This document shows, piece by piece, positions 1 through 7,105 of a stretch of 7,486 nt of DNA. Both the position numbers and the translations under genes were made by a program. This DNA comes from an uncultured Colwellia sp. Lineage in GTDB: Bacteria > Pseudomonadota > Gammaproteobacteria > Enterobacterales > Alteromonadaceae. Positions within the stretch are counted from its first letter, which is position 1. Each line of letters starts with the position of its first letter. The DNA is taken from contig CAJWBY010000192.1 in assembly GCA_913020705.1 (NCBI GenBank), positions 1-7,486 of the forward strand, read 5' to 3'. The notes below the pieces were generated by a model, which worked only from the letters and a program-made list of their open reading frames with translations, searched no databases and was not told where the DNA came from.

Positions 1-1058
1 TCATCATTTTCAGCAGCCATTTGAGCACCATTTTTTTCTGCATCAATACGCATACTTCTAAATTTATAAATATTGAAAGCTTGCCCATCAAGACCAACAC
101 GTTCTTGTAAATAAAATATTGGCGCCTTCATTCCTTCGTCTAGCTTAATTAACAATGCGGTAATCAACATTACCGGCCAAGTAATTAAGATGAGTAAGAG
201 AGCAATGCCCGCATTAAATACCCAATCCAATGTGTTTCGCAGGTGATTACCTGAAGCAAAACCATTTGAATATATCACCCAGCTTGGATAAATAAGGTTT
301 ACTGCTATTTGCCCCGTTTCACGTTCAATAAAATCTAGAATTTCGGTGATTTCAACACCACGAATTTTACAGGCAAAAAGTTCATCAACAGGCAAGTTGT
401 CACGGCGTTCATCGCTGGCAACAACAATTTCATCTATCCCATGTTCTAATGCATAATTAACAAGAGAACCGTCTAGTTCAATGCGGTTCTCGTTTACAAT
501 GCCGGTTTCAGTATCACCTGGCATAATTACGAAGCCATGCATATAAAAGCCTTGCCTATCAACATCACGACGCATACGTTTCTCGATAATAGATGCTCGG
601 TCACCAGCGCCAAGCACTAAAACAACCCGTTTACTAAAACCGAAAAAATCAATTTGAAGCGTGAAATATCGAAAAGCACTGGCAATAATAAGACTAAATA
701 ATGCAGCAAGAGCAAGTAACTCTATTTTTAATGCGTGTTGTCCATAAAAAGGATTTATTAAAGTGACAATGAAAAACCCTATAGCGACCGATACAAGTAA
801 ACGCCTAAGAACTCCCCTGTAGTTTTCACGAAGTTTAGAATTATATAAACCAAGCGCTAAAGAAGACAACTGAACAACAAGCGCAAATACAACAGCACAA
901 ATAGCCAATAAATCAGTTGGAATATCTTGAGGCTCAACAAATAGAAACAGACTATTTAAATAAACGGTTAATAATAATGATCCCGCAAAAAAAATCAATT
1001 CTATTAGCACTAGTGATTTACTACCCGAAGATAGATCTTTGAATTTTGGGCTAGACAT
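1..1058 (-). CDS. XrtA/PEP-CTERM-system undecaprenyl-phosphate sugar transferase (EpsB/WcaJ-like), 3' end cut by window edge
   Basis: This gene is read leftward from ATG at 1058, and 352 codons are visible without a stop. The product is a polyprenyl-phosphate sugar-1-phosphate transferase that begins exopolysaccharide repeat-unit synthesis in the inner membrane. Four hydrophobic segments lie at about residues 14-36, 48-70, 85-104 and 112-131. A Rossmann-like segment with the glycine motif VLGAGDR (about 147-153) follows. A fifth hydrophobic segment (about 277-305) precedes the start of the bacterial sugar transferase domain, with QERVGLDG (318-325) and the signature KFRSM (332-336). Family members are about 450-470 residues, so roughly 100 catalytic C-terminal residues lie beyond the left edge. 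An AGGAAG ribosome site is at 1071-1076, 12 nt before the ATG, a rather long spacing. No other start codon is close by. The N-terminal architecture and the divergent XrtA-type export operon favour the EpsB_2/TIGR03013-like group over plain WcaJ. Family is clear; exact sugar specificity is not readable. Confidence 0.93.
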   Translation of the reverse strand, partial: MSSPKFKDLSSGSKSLVLIELIFFAGSLLLTVYLNSLFLFVEPQDIPTDLLAICAVVFALVVQLSSLALGLYNSKLRENYRGVLRRLLVSVAIGFFIVTLINPFYGQHALKIELLALAALFSLIIASAFRYFTLQIDFFGFSKRVVLVLGAGDRASIIEKRMRRDVDRQGFYMHGFVIMPGDTETGIVNENRIELDGSLVNYALEHGIDEIVVASDERRDNLPVDELFACKIRGVEITEILDFIERETGQIAVNLIYPSWVIYSNGFASGNHLRNTLDWVFNAGIALLLILITWPVMLITALLIKLDEGMKAPIFYLQERVGLDGQAFNIYKFRSMRIDAEKNGAQMAAEND

Positions 1059-1285
1059 ACTTATTAAATACTTCCTATCTTCCGGTGAACAGAATTACAA
1101 TTAACGGTCTTATATTGTGTGTAATAAAGCGTCGAAAACCATTGCATACACAAGTGCGTGAGATAATAACAAAAATTACATCTGTTTTACACCTATTAAA
1201 TGTTGTGCAACGTGTGTAAAAATCACATACAATCTGGTAGCTTAGTATTAATATTATAAATTCGATGTATAAAAAGGTTAACACC
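1059..1285. promoter_or_regulatory. Divergent intergenic regulatory region between the sugar transferase and the export operon
   Basis: This 227-bp AT-rich region must hold the promoters for both directions. Related elements occur on both strands: TTGTGTGTAA at 1115-1124 (+), TTGTGTATG within 1145-1153 (-), GGTGTAAAA at 1185-1193 (-) and GTGTGTAAAA at 1212-1221 (+). They could be regulator sites, but no known operator is recognised. A weak rightward -10 candidate is TACAAT at 1228-1233; its best -35, TTGTGC at 1203-1208, is 19 bp away and only half matches consensus. A weak leftward -10 candidate is TATAAG (complement of 1109-1114). I looked for the sigma-54 GG-N10-GC pattern on both strands and found none. 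A 70-codon open frame on the minus strand here (1075-1287) has no protein-like features and is not called. Confidence 0.6.
1185..1221. repeat. Inverted repeat TTTTACAC / GTGTAAAA in the divergent promoter
   Basis: TTTTACAC at 1185-1192 is the exact reverse complement of GTGTAAAA at 1214-1221, with a 21-bp gap. Inside the gap is a smaller dyad, GTTG-TG-CAAC (1202-1211), not centred on the same axis. The arms lie just upstream of the weak -10 candidate at 1228-1233, a position suited to an activator or repressor. In an AT-rich region an 8-bp match can arise by chance, so the operator role is inference. Confidence 0.35.
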
Positions 1286-1921
1286 ATGGAGAAGAATATG
1301 TTCTGTAAACTAAAAACAGCAATCCTAATATTTTTAGCTTATGCAATTTCAGGTTGTAGTACATTAACATTACCACCTGCCACCGTTCACCAATCAACTA
1401 CTGTTGATGTTTCTTCTTATAAGTATCTGATTGGAGCTGGTGATGTTGTAAATATTTTTGTATGGCGAAACCCTGAAGTATCAGGGCAATTTGTTGTTCG
1501 CCCTGATGGAATGATAACAACCTCTTTAGTTGAAGATATTCCGGTATCTGGCAAAACCCCCACCGAACTTGCTCGTGCAATAGAAGAGATTCTAGCTACA
1601 TATTTAAGAGAGCCTGTAGTTACTGTTACCGTTAATAATTTTGTAGGTCCATTTAGTGAACAAATTCGTGTAATAGGTGAAGCTTCAGAGCCTAAGTCTA
1701 TTAACTATACACAACAAATGACCTTACTTGATGTTATGATTCAAGTGGGTGGATTAACTGAATTTGCTGATGGTAACGATGCGATTTTAGTCAGAGTTGA
1801 GAATGGTTTACAGAAACAATATGAAATTTACATTGAAGATTTAATTAAAAATGGCGAAATTTCTGCCAACGTTGATGTATTACCGGGTGATATTATTGTG
1901 ATCCCAGAAACTTGGTTTTAA
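1286..1921 (+). CDS. XrtA-system polysaccharide export lipoprotein (short Wza-like)
   Basis: This 211-residue lipoprotein belongs to the polysaccharide biosynthesis/export (Wza/KpsD) superfamily and is probably the periplasmic/outer-membrane exporter. A short basic N-terminus and hydrophobic core (about 9-20) lead to the lipobox ISGC, with the lipidated Cys at 24. Ser follows that Cys, not the Asp of inner-membrane retention, which fits outer-membrane sorting. A Poly_export domain (about 46-118) contains YLIGAGDVVNIFVWRNPE and VRPDGMIT. One SLBB-like domain (about 127-172) contains IRVIGEASEP and LLDVMIQVGGLTEFA. The end, PGDIIVIPETWF, is typical of the short PEP-CTERM-associated export family (TIGR03027-like). 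It is much shorter than E. coli Wza (379 aa) and lacks the C-terminal helix that forms Wza's outer-membrane pore. Start choice: ATG 1265 has no ribosome site. ATG 1286 has AAGG 8 nt upstream, and ATG 1298 has GGAG 6 nt upstream and would also leave a good signal peptide. First gene of the rightward operon. Confidence 0.92.
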   Translation: MEKNMFCKLKTAILIFLAYAISGCSTLTLPPATVHQSTTVDVSSYKYLIGAGDVVNIFVWRNPEVSGQFVVRPDGMITTSLVEDIPVSGKTPTELARAIEEILATYLREPVVTVTVNNFVGPFSEQIRVIGEASEPKSINYTQQMTLLDVMIQVGGLTEFADGNDAILVRVENGLQKQYEIYIEDLIKNGEISANVDVLPGDIIVIPETWF

Positions 1922-1975
1922 GTTACTATTAATCATACACCAATATCATCAATTACCTGTATTTAGAGGTCAGGA

Positions 1976-3574
1976 ATGCAAGAAACACTTGAACAGATTT
2001 TAGATTATTTAAAAGGCATTTGGATTAAGCGTCGCTATCTTATGTTGGCTACTTGGCTAATTTGCCCATTAGGTTGGTTATCTGTTTCTCAGATGCCCGA
2101 TACTTATAAATCGGGAGCACGTGTTTTTGCTGATACGCAATCCATTTTAGGGCCTCTGCTCCGAGGGCTAACGGTTGAATCTAACTCCAATGCTCAAATA
2201 AGTTTAATGGTAAAAACGTTGCTAAGTCGTCCCAATTTAGAGCGAATTGCTCGAATGACTGATTTAGATGTGCAAGCTGACACTCCGGAGGCGTTTAATG
2301 CTTTGATCGACGGTTTGAAAAGCAATATCTCCATTCAAAAGACAGGAGGAAGAGATCAAAATATTTATAATATCTCTTTTTCACATAATGATCCTGTTAT
2401 AGCACGTGATGTTGTGCAATCTGTTCTCACTGTATTTATTGAAAATACAAGAGGTGAAGATCGCCGAGATACCGATTCAGCCAATAAATTTCTTGATAGC
2501 CAAATACAAGAATATGAAAATCGTTTAATGAAAGCCGAAACGCGTTTAACCAATTTCAAGCAGAAATATAGTGACGTACTGCCTAACAAAAATGGCGGTT
2601 ATTACACTAAATTGAATAACGCAAAAGAACAGTTAAAAAATATTGAGCTACTTTTACTCGAAACTAAAACCCAATTATCTGCTTCAAAAGCCAAATTGAA
2701 CCAACCTGCCGCTTCTGAAGTTACTCAGAAAAACAGTATCGTTGATTCAAATAGTATTCAAACAACTTATGATAATCGCATTGCTGACCTTGAAGGACAA
2801 CTAGATTCATTAAAGTTGAGATATACAGAACAACACCCAGATGTTAAAGAATCTCAGCGACAGCTCGATCATTTAATTAAAAAGAGGAATGATGAAATAG
2901 AGTTATACCTAACAAAAAATAACGAAAGTGCAAATGAATATACTCAAATGAGTCAAAATCCGGTGATTCAGGATATTCAAATTCAAGTGAATAAACTTGA
3001 AAGTCAAGTAGCTTCGATGCAAGTTAGAGCCAATAATTATCGAAATACCGTCGCCGAACTTCAGAATAAGATCCACACCCTACCAGAAGTTGAAGCTCAA
3101 TTAGTTCAGCTTAATCGTGGATATGAAATAACAAAGAATCAATATGAACAGTTTTTAAGACGTAAAGAACAAGCTCAAATAGGTCAATCTGCTGATGAGT
3201 TAACCAGTAAAGTTAATTTCAAAGTTATTGATCCTCCTTTAGTGCCATTAAAGCCTGCAGGCCCAAAACGTATATTATTTTACTCAGGAATCACTTTTCT
3301 AGGTATAGCGGTTGGCTTAGGGCTTTCTTTTTTATTCAGCCAAATTAATCCTGTGGTTACTTCAAGTAGCCAAGTATCTCGCGCCACTGGCATTCCTATT
3401 TTTGGTATTATTTCTGCGACAGAAAACATAGGTTTGCAATCTAGAGATAAACGAAAAACTCTTTTGTTTATTGTTTCAAATACCATGTTACTTTTAATAT
3501 TATGCTTTTTTATTGCTTACACGCTATATCCAGATGCGATAAAAGCACCGATATATAGGATATTTAATTTATGA
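1976..3574 (+). CDS. XrtA-system polysaccharide chain-length determinant (Wzz/PCP family)
   Basis: This 532-residue inner-membrane polysaccharide co-polymerase would set polymer length and connect synthesis to export. The N-terminal Wzz-like domain includes a first membrane segment (about 21-38). A long periplasmic region rich in Lys, Glu and Gln is predicted coiled coil over about 165-240 and 262-400. The Pro-rich stretch PPLVPLKPAGPKR (420-432) leads into a second membrane segment (433-455), as in the family. A third hydrophobic segment lies at about 495-517, after a short cytoplasmic stretch (456-494). There is no kinase domain; the kinase is the next gene, as in split Gram-positive-type systems rather than Wzc fusions. 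The start at 1976 has GAGG at 1966-1969 with 6-nt spacing, and the gene begins 54 nt after the export gene. Its stop overlaps the kinase start as ATGA, implying translational coupling. Length and layout match the PEP-CTERM-associated TIGR03007-like group. Confidence 0.93.
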   Translation: MQETLEQILDYLKGIWIKRRYLMLATWLICPLGWLSVSQMPDTYKSGARVFADTQSILGPLLRGLTVESNSNAQISLMVKTLLSRPNLERIARMTDLDVQADTPEAFNALIDGLKSNISIQKTGGRDQNIYNISFSHNDPVIARDVVQSVLTVFIENTRGEDRRDTDSANKFLDSQIQEYENRLMKAETRLTNFKQKYSDVLPNKNGGYYTKLNNAKEQLKNIELLLLETKTQLSASKAKLNQPAASEVTQKNSIVDSNSIQTTYDNRIADLEGQLDSLKLRYTEQHPDVKESQRQLDHLIKKRNDEIELYLTKNNESANEYTQMSQNPVIQDIQIQVNKLESQVASMQVRANNYRNTVAELQNKIHTLPEVEAQLVQLNRGYEITKNQYEQFLRRKEQAQIGQSADELTSKVNFKVIDPPLVPLKPAGPKRILFYSGITFLGIAVGLGLSFLFSQINPVVTSSSQVSRATGIPIFGIISATENIGLQSRDKRKTLLFIVSNTMLLLILCFFIAYTLYPDAIKAPIYRIFNL

Positions 3575-4434
3575 GCACAATAGAAAAAGCGCTAGCAAAA
3601 CAAAAAATTGCTCAACAAGAGAAAGAGCTATCGGTTCCTGATTTACCGGTTGAAGAAAAACCTATTATCACTAAAGAAACTCGGGCTACATTACCCAATA
3701 ATGAAGTATTGATATTAGATAAACTGGAGTTAGAAAAGCGTGGTTTTTTAATTGATAACGGTACTCGAAAAACCATTAAAGATGAATTTCGTCAAATAAA
3801 GCGTAAATTATTAAATAATGCATTTGGTGCCGCCTCTAAAACGCTCAACCGTAGTAATTTGGTTATGGTGAGCAGCTCAAAACCTAATGAAGGCAAAACT
3901 TTCATTTCAATTAATCTCGCTCTTAGTATTGCCTTAGAACAAGATAAAACAGTATTATTAATTGATGCTGATGTTTTACGACCAAGCATCAATAGAGAGT
4001 TGGGGTTTAAAGAAGTACCTGGTTTAATTGAATATTTACTGGGTCAAAAAAATAATATTTCTGAAATAATGTACAGTACAAATATAGATAAGCTTAAAGT
4101 GATTCCTGCGGGTGAACCGCACCATCTTTCAAATGAACTATTGGCGAGTGACCGTATGGAGTCTTTAGCTAAGGAATTAGCAGAACGATACCCTGATCGC
4201 ATCGTGATATTCGATTGTCCTCCTTTAATTGGTGTTACTGAAACCTTAGTATTAGCAAATTTAATGGGACAAGCACTCGTCGTTGTTGAAGAATCTAAAA
4301 CTCCACTAGCAGATATTCAAAAAGCAACTGAAAATCTCAATGACGATTTAGCACTGGGTTTAGTGTTAAATAAAGCAATCAGATCTCACAAGGATATGTA
4401 TGGCTATTACGGTTATGGATACGGCACTAAATAA
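3571..4434 (+). CDS. XrtA-associated tyrosine autokinase (BY-kinase, CpsD/Wzc-C type)
   Basis: This 287-residue cytoplasmic P-loop bacterial tyrosine kinase is expected to act with the preceding chain-length protein, cycling between phosphorylated and unphosphorylated states to control polymerisation and export. The Walker A motif is SSSKPNEGKT (101-110, Lys109). Walker A' is VLLIDADVLRP (128-138, Asp132 and Asp134) and Walker B is IVIFDCPP (211-218, Asp215). The C-terminus has a tyrosine cluster, YGYYGYGYG (277-285), five Tyr in nine residues, the usual autophosphorylation tail. About 95 N-terminal residues precede the kinase core; they are charged and probably mediate contact with the membrane partner, including DEFRQIKRKL (71-80), which resembles the conserved EAYRxLRTN-type helix of BY-kinases. 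No membrane segment is present. The start overlaps the upstream stop as ATGA. The 3' end overlaps the next gene by 35 nt, so the tyrosine tail codons also encode that protein's first residues. Fits the TIGR03018-like family. Confidence 0.94.
   Translation: MSTIEKALAKQKIAQQEKELSVPDLPVEEKPIITKETRATLPNNEVLILDKLELEKRGFLIDNGTRKTIKDEFRQIKRKLLNNAFGAASKTLNRSNLVMVSSSKPNEGKTFISINLALSIALEQDKTVLLIDADVLRPSINRELGFKEVPGLIEYLLGQKNNISEIMYSTNIDKLKVIPAGEPHHLSNELLASDRMESLAKELAERYPDRIVIFDCPPLIGVTETLVLANLMGQALVVVEESKTPLADIQKATENLNDDLALGLVLNKAIRSHKDMYGYYGYGYGTK
4390..4394 (+). promoter_or_regulatory. Ribosome binding site inside the kinase gene that sets the start of the beta-barrel gene
   Basis: AAGGA lies 5 nt before ATG 4400, within the kinase codons just ahead of its tyrosine tail. 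A second in-frame ATG at 4415 has no comparable site upstream, so 4400 is preferred. If 4415 were used, the overlap would fall to 20 nt and the signal peptide would lose five residues. Confidence 0.6.
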
Positions 4435-6010
4435 AAAGTTACTCGCTGTAACACTCTTTGCCATTTTATCCGCAAACATACAGGCGGGTGAATTTGAATT
4501 CAAGCCTAACTTGGTAATTAATGAAACCTATTCAGACAATGTAAATTTAACATTAAATGACAAGGAATCAAGCTTAGTTAGTCAAACTGGCATGCAGTTA
4601 AGTACGTTATATTCATCTAAGAAGTTAGAGTTCTCTCTCTCCTCAAATAGTCGTTATGTAATGTACAGTCATGATCATGACAGCGATGATGATTTTCATA
4701 GTTTGGATAGCCGTTTTCGTTTCAAGTTAGCTCCTAAGGGACTAGCTTTGACTGGTAGTGCGACTATATCTAATCAATCAAGAAATTCCGCGAGAAATGC
4801 CTTAGCTGACATCGTATCTGGCGACACAGCAAGAGTAGAGAATTATTCTGCGGGTTTAGAATACGTTATTGACAACAATGACTTCGTGATCGACTCTACT
4901 ATTCAGTATATAACAAATAGATCAGAGGATAGCATTGGGGAGCGAGAAGGTTATACCGCTAATTTAGTTACCCGTAACAGTAATTCGGCTAGATATTTTT
5001 TTTGGGAAGCTTCATCTCAATTTGCTGATTATACCAATCAAGGTAGAGACGGTAAGTTATTCAAAGGAGAGATGAAGATAGGTTTTATCACCGATTATAA
5101 ATTGACGCCTTTTTTACGATATTATGATGAGACTAATGAAGGTGACCTTTCAAATAATACTTCATCACTTGAGTCAGACTCATATGGTGGCGGGTTGCGT
5201 TGGTTAGTGAGCCCTAGATTACTTCTAGATATCTCTTATAATACACCTACAGGTACTCAACTTGACCTTGATGGTAACGAGCAAGAGGATTATTCTGCAG
5301 CTTCTATTCGTTGGCAACCAAGCGAAAGAACACAGTTGACAGTAGATTACGGTGAACGATTCTACGGTGAAAGTTACGGACTCGATTTTACTCATAAAAA
5401 TAAACGTTTAACTAATAACATATCCTATGCGGAAGAAGTACAAGCATTTACTCGCAATAATTATGAAACTGTTGCGCAAGGAAGTTACTGGTGCCCCCCT
5501 GATGGCGAGAACGATAACGTCATCGACAGTTCAACCTGTTTTATCAATAATAATGGAAGTATTAACTTTGATGACTATCTATTAGTAAGCTTAAATGACT
5601 TTGTTTTAGTAGAAGACTTTTCTTTATCATTAAATAAACAATTAAACTGGTCTTCAGTTTTACAGCTTCCTCGAACTACTTTTAGCCTTTCTCTCTCTAG
5701 TTTGAACCGTGAAAATTTAGACACTCGTATTGAAGATAAAATCCAACGTGCATCGTTTTCAATTAAGCGTAAAGTTAGCGGAAAATCAAATATCCAATTA
5801 AATATCGATTACACCAATGAGAATCGAGCACTTGAACAAGAAGATGAGCGAAATGATCGTTATCGCAGTTTTAGTATTGAGTATGATAAATCATTAAATA
5901 GCCAACTCTCATTTACGTTAGGTGTAAGTCACCTTAATCGAAGTTCAACTACGCAATCGTTCAACTATGAGGAAGATAGAATCTACCTCAATTTCAGTAA
6001 AGGTTTTTAG
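4400..6010 (+). CDS. XrtA/PEP-CTERM-system-associated outer-membrane beta-barrel protein
   Basis: This 536-residue secreted protein is most likely an outer-membrane beta-barrel. Basic residues (Lys12, Lys13) and a hydrophobic stretch (about 14-26) form a signal peptide with probable cleavage after NIQA (residue 29). The mature start, with FEFKPNLVINETYSDNV, matches the 'ETYxDN' opening typical of the TIGR03016-like family found in PEP-CTERM EPS loci. The rest alternates polar and hydrophobic residues in short strands (for example 103-111, 257-281, 464-472, 502-511) with Asn/Ser/Asp-rich turns. It ends in YLNFSKGF, with a C-terminal Phe as expected of a BAM substrate. Mature Cys365 and Cys380 could form a disulfide in one loop. 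An acidic/His run, HDHDSDDD, is at 91-98. It overlaps the kinase gene by 35 nt, and the ATPase gene follows 4 nt later. A role as outer-membrane conduit or anchor for the polymer is inference; the family has no established function. Confidence 0.88.
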   Translation: MAITVMDTALNKKLLAVTLFAILSANIQAGEFEFKPNLVINETYSDNVNLTLNDKESSLVSQTGMQLSTLYSSKKLEFSLSSNSRYVMYSHDHDSDDDFHSLDSRFRFKLAPKGLALTGSATISNQSRNSARNALADIVSGDTARVENYSAGLEYVIDNNDFVIDSTIQYITNRSEDSIGEREGYTANLVTRNSNSARYFFWEASSQFADYTNQGRDGKLFKGEMKIGFITDYKLTPFLRYYDETNEGDLSNNTSSLESDSYGGGLRWLVSPRLLLDISYNTPTGTQLDLDGNEQEDYSAASIRWQPSERTQLTVDYGERFYGESYGLDFTHKNKRLTNNISYAEEVQAFTRNNYETVAQGSYWCPPDGENDNVIDSSTCFINNNGSINFDDYLLVSLNDFVLVEDFSLSLNKQLNWSSVLQLPRTTFSLSLSSLNRENLDTRIEDKIQRASFSIKRKVSGKSNIQLNIDYTNENRALEQEDERNDRYRSFSIEYDKSLNSQLSFTLGVSHLNRSSTTQSFNYEEDRIYLNFSKGF

Positions 6011-6014
6011 CAGT

Positions 6015-7085
6015 ATGTACGAAAATTATTATGGTTTTAAAGAGCGCCCTTTTCAGTTAAGCCCTGATCCTCGTTTCTTTTTCGCATCGAGCAACCATCA
6101 AAGAGCGATGTCTTATTTGCAATATGGCTTAGACCAAGGTGAAGGTTTTATCGTGGTTACAGGCCCTATTGGCACTGGAAAAACCACAATAGCGCGTAAC
6201 CTATTAAATAATATTGCTGACGATTCAATTATTGCTGCTCAACTGGTGACGACAAAACTAAATCCACAAGAGTTACTTGAATTAGTCGCTTCTGAATTTA
6301 AAATTTCGGTTCAAGGCAACAGTAAAGCAGAAATTTTAAAGGCTATTGAGCAATTTCTAATTGACCTAAACCGACAAGGGAAACGTGCTTTACTCATTGT
6401 TGATGAAGCTCAAAATCTGCCGATTGAAACAGTAGAAGAACTCAGGATGTTATCAAACTTTCAACTTGATAATAAACCTTTAATACAAAGTTTTTTGCTT
6501 GGTCAAGAAGAACTAAAAGATATTATTCAAGCACCGAATATGGAACAATTTCGTCAACGAATTATTGCTTCTGCCCATTTACAACCACTTACCAGTGAAG
6601 AAGTTAAAGAATATGTAAACCATCGATTACAGCAAGCGGGCTGTAATAAAGAGGCACTTTTTTCTGATAATGGTTTAAGTATTATTCATGAAAAAACTTT
6701 AGGTGTACCAAGAAAAATTAATATTTTTGTTGACCGATTATTATTGTTTGGTTTTTTAGAAGAACTAACTTGTATTAATTCAGAAGCTATTAATGAAGTT
6801 GCGCAAGAAATGCAAGTTGAGCTAACTGGCTCTCTTCATAAAGCCCAATTAACCAGTAATGAACCAAAGCAAGCAAGCGAACAACTTGTTGTAAATTCAA
6901 CAGAAAATGTTGAAAACATGAAAGAAATATTAAGAGAAGTTGAAGAAATATTAGAATCTTCAATTAAAGAAAAAATAAAGATGGCCCGTTATGTAGATAA
7001 ATTGCTTAAGCAGAAAAGTCGATTATATGCCGAAGCTAATATAGATATAAATGACGAAAAAGAAACGAACCTCCCTTCTGAGTAA
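6015..7085 (+). CDS. XrtA-associated AAA+ ATPase (ExeA/GspA-like)
   Basis: This 356-residue cytoplasmic ATPase is of the ExeA/GspA type found in PEP-CTERM exopolysaccharide loci (TIGR03015-like). The opening MYENYYGFKERPFQLSPDPR is the family signature. Walker A is GPIGTGKTT (50-58, Lys56) and Walker B is LLIVDEAQNL (126-135, Asp130 and Glu131). A sensor-1-like region is QSFLLGQEEL (148-157), FRQRI (179-183) is a likely arginine-finger region, and GVPRKIN (230-236) is sensor 2. After about 270, a polar linker leads to a Glu/Lys-rich coiled coil (about 297-336) and an acidic end. There is no membrane segment and no peptidoglycan-binding domain as in ExeA. ATG 6015 is chosen because it starts the conserved signature; AAGG at 6000-6003 is upstream, 11 nt away. 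An upstream ATG at 5967 would add 16 unlike residues, overlap the barrel gene and has no ribosome site. The gene follows the barrel stop by 4 nt and ends the operon. Its precise role is unknown. Confidence 0.93.
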   Translation: MYENYYGFKERPFQLSPDPRFFFASSNHQRAMSYLQYGLDQGEGFIVVTGPIGTGKTTIARNLLNNIADDSIIAAQLVTTKLNPQELLELVASEFKISVQGNSKAEILKAIEQFLIDLNRQGKRALLIVDEAQNLPIETVEELRMLSNFQLDNKPLIQSFLLGQEELKDIIQAPNMEQFRQRIIASAHLQPLTSEEVKEYVNHRLQQAGCNKEALFSDNGLSIIHEKTLGVPRKINIFVDRLLLFGFLEELTCINSEAINEVAQEMQVELTGSLHKAQLTSNEPKQASEQLVVNSTENVENMKEILREVEEILESSIKEKIKMARYVDKLLKQKSRLYAEANIDINDEKETNLPSE

Positions 7086-7105
7086 GATCTAAAGTTACAA
7101 TATTT

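Noticed and set aside
1265..1285. Upstream ATG at 1265 as start of the export lipoprotein
   Set aside because: No Shine-Dalgarno sequence before it. ATG 1286 (AAGG) and ATG 1298 (GGAG) both have one, and the lipoprotein signal is complete without the extra residues.
1075..1287. 70-codon open frame on the minus strand across the divergent intergenic region
   Set aside because: No ribosome site, no recognisable domain, hydrophobic/Cys-rich composition typical of AT-rich noncoding sequence, and it covers the region that must hold the promoters and the start of the export gene.
1398..3992. Minus-strand open frames inside the export, chain-length and kinase genes (1398-1580, 2365-2589, 3280-3486, 3792-3992)
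   Set aside because: All lie wholly within well-supported plus-strand genes, are short and show no domain or ribosome site; they are antisense shadows.
5967..6014. ATG 5967 as start of the AAA+ ATPase
   Set aside because: It adds 16 residues unlike the family, overlaps the barrel gene and lacks a ribosome site. The family signature begins exactly at Met 6015.
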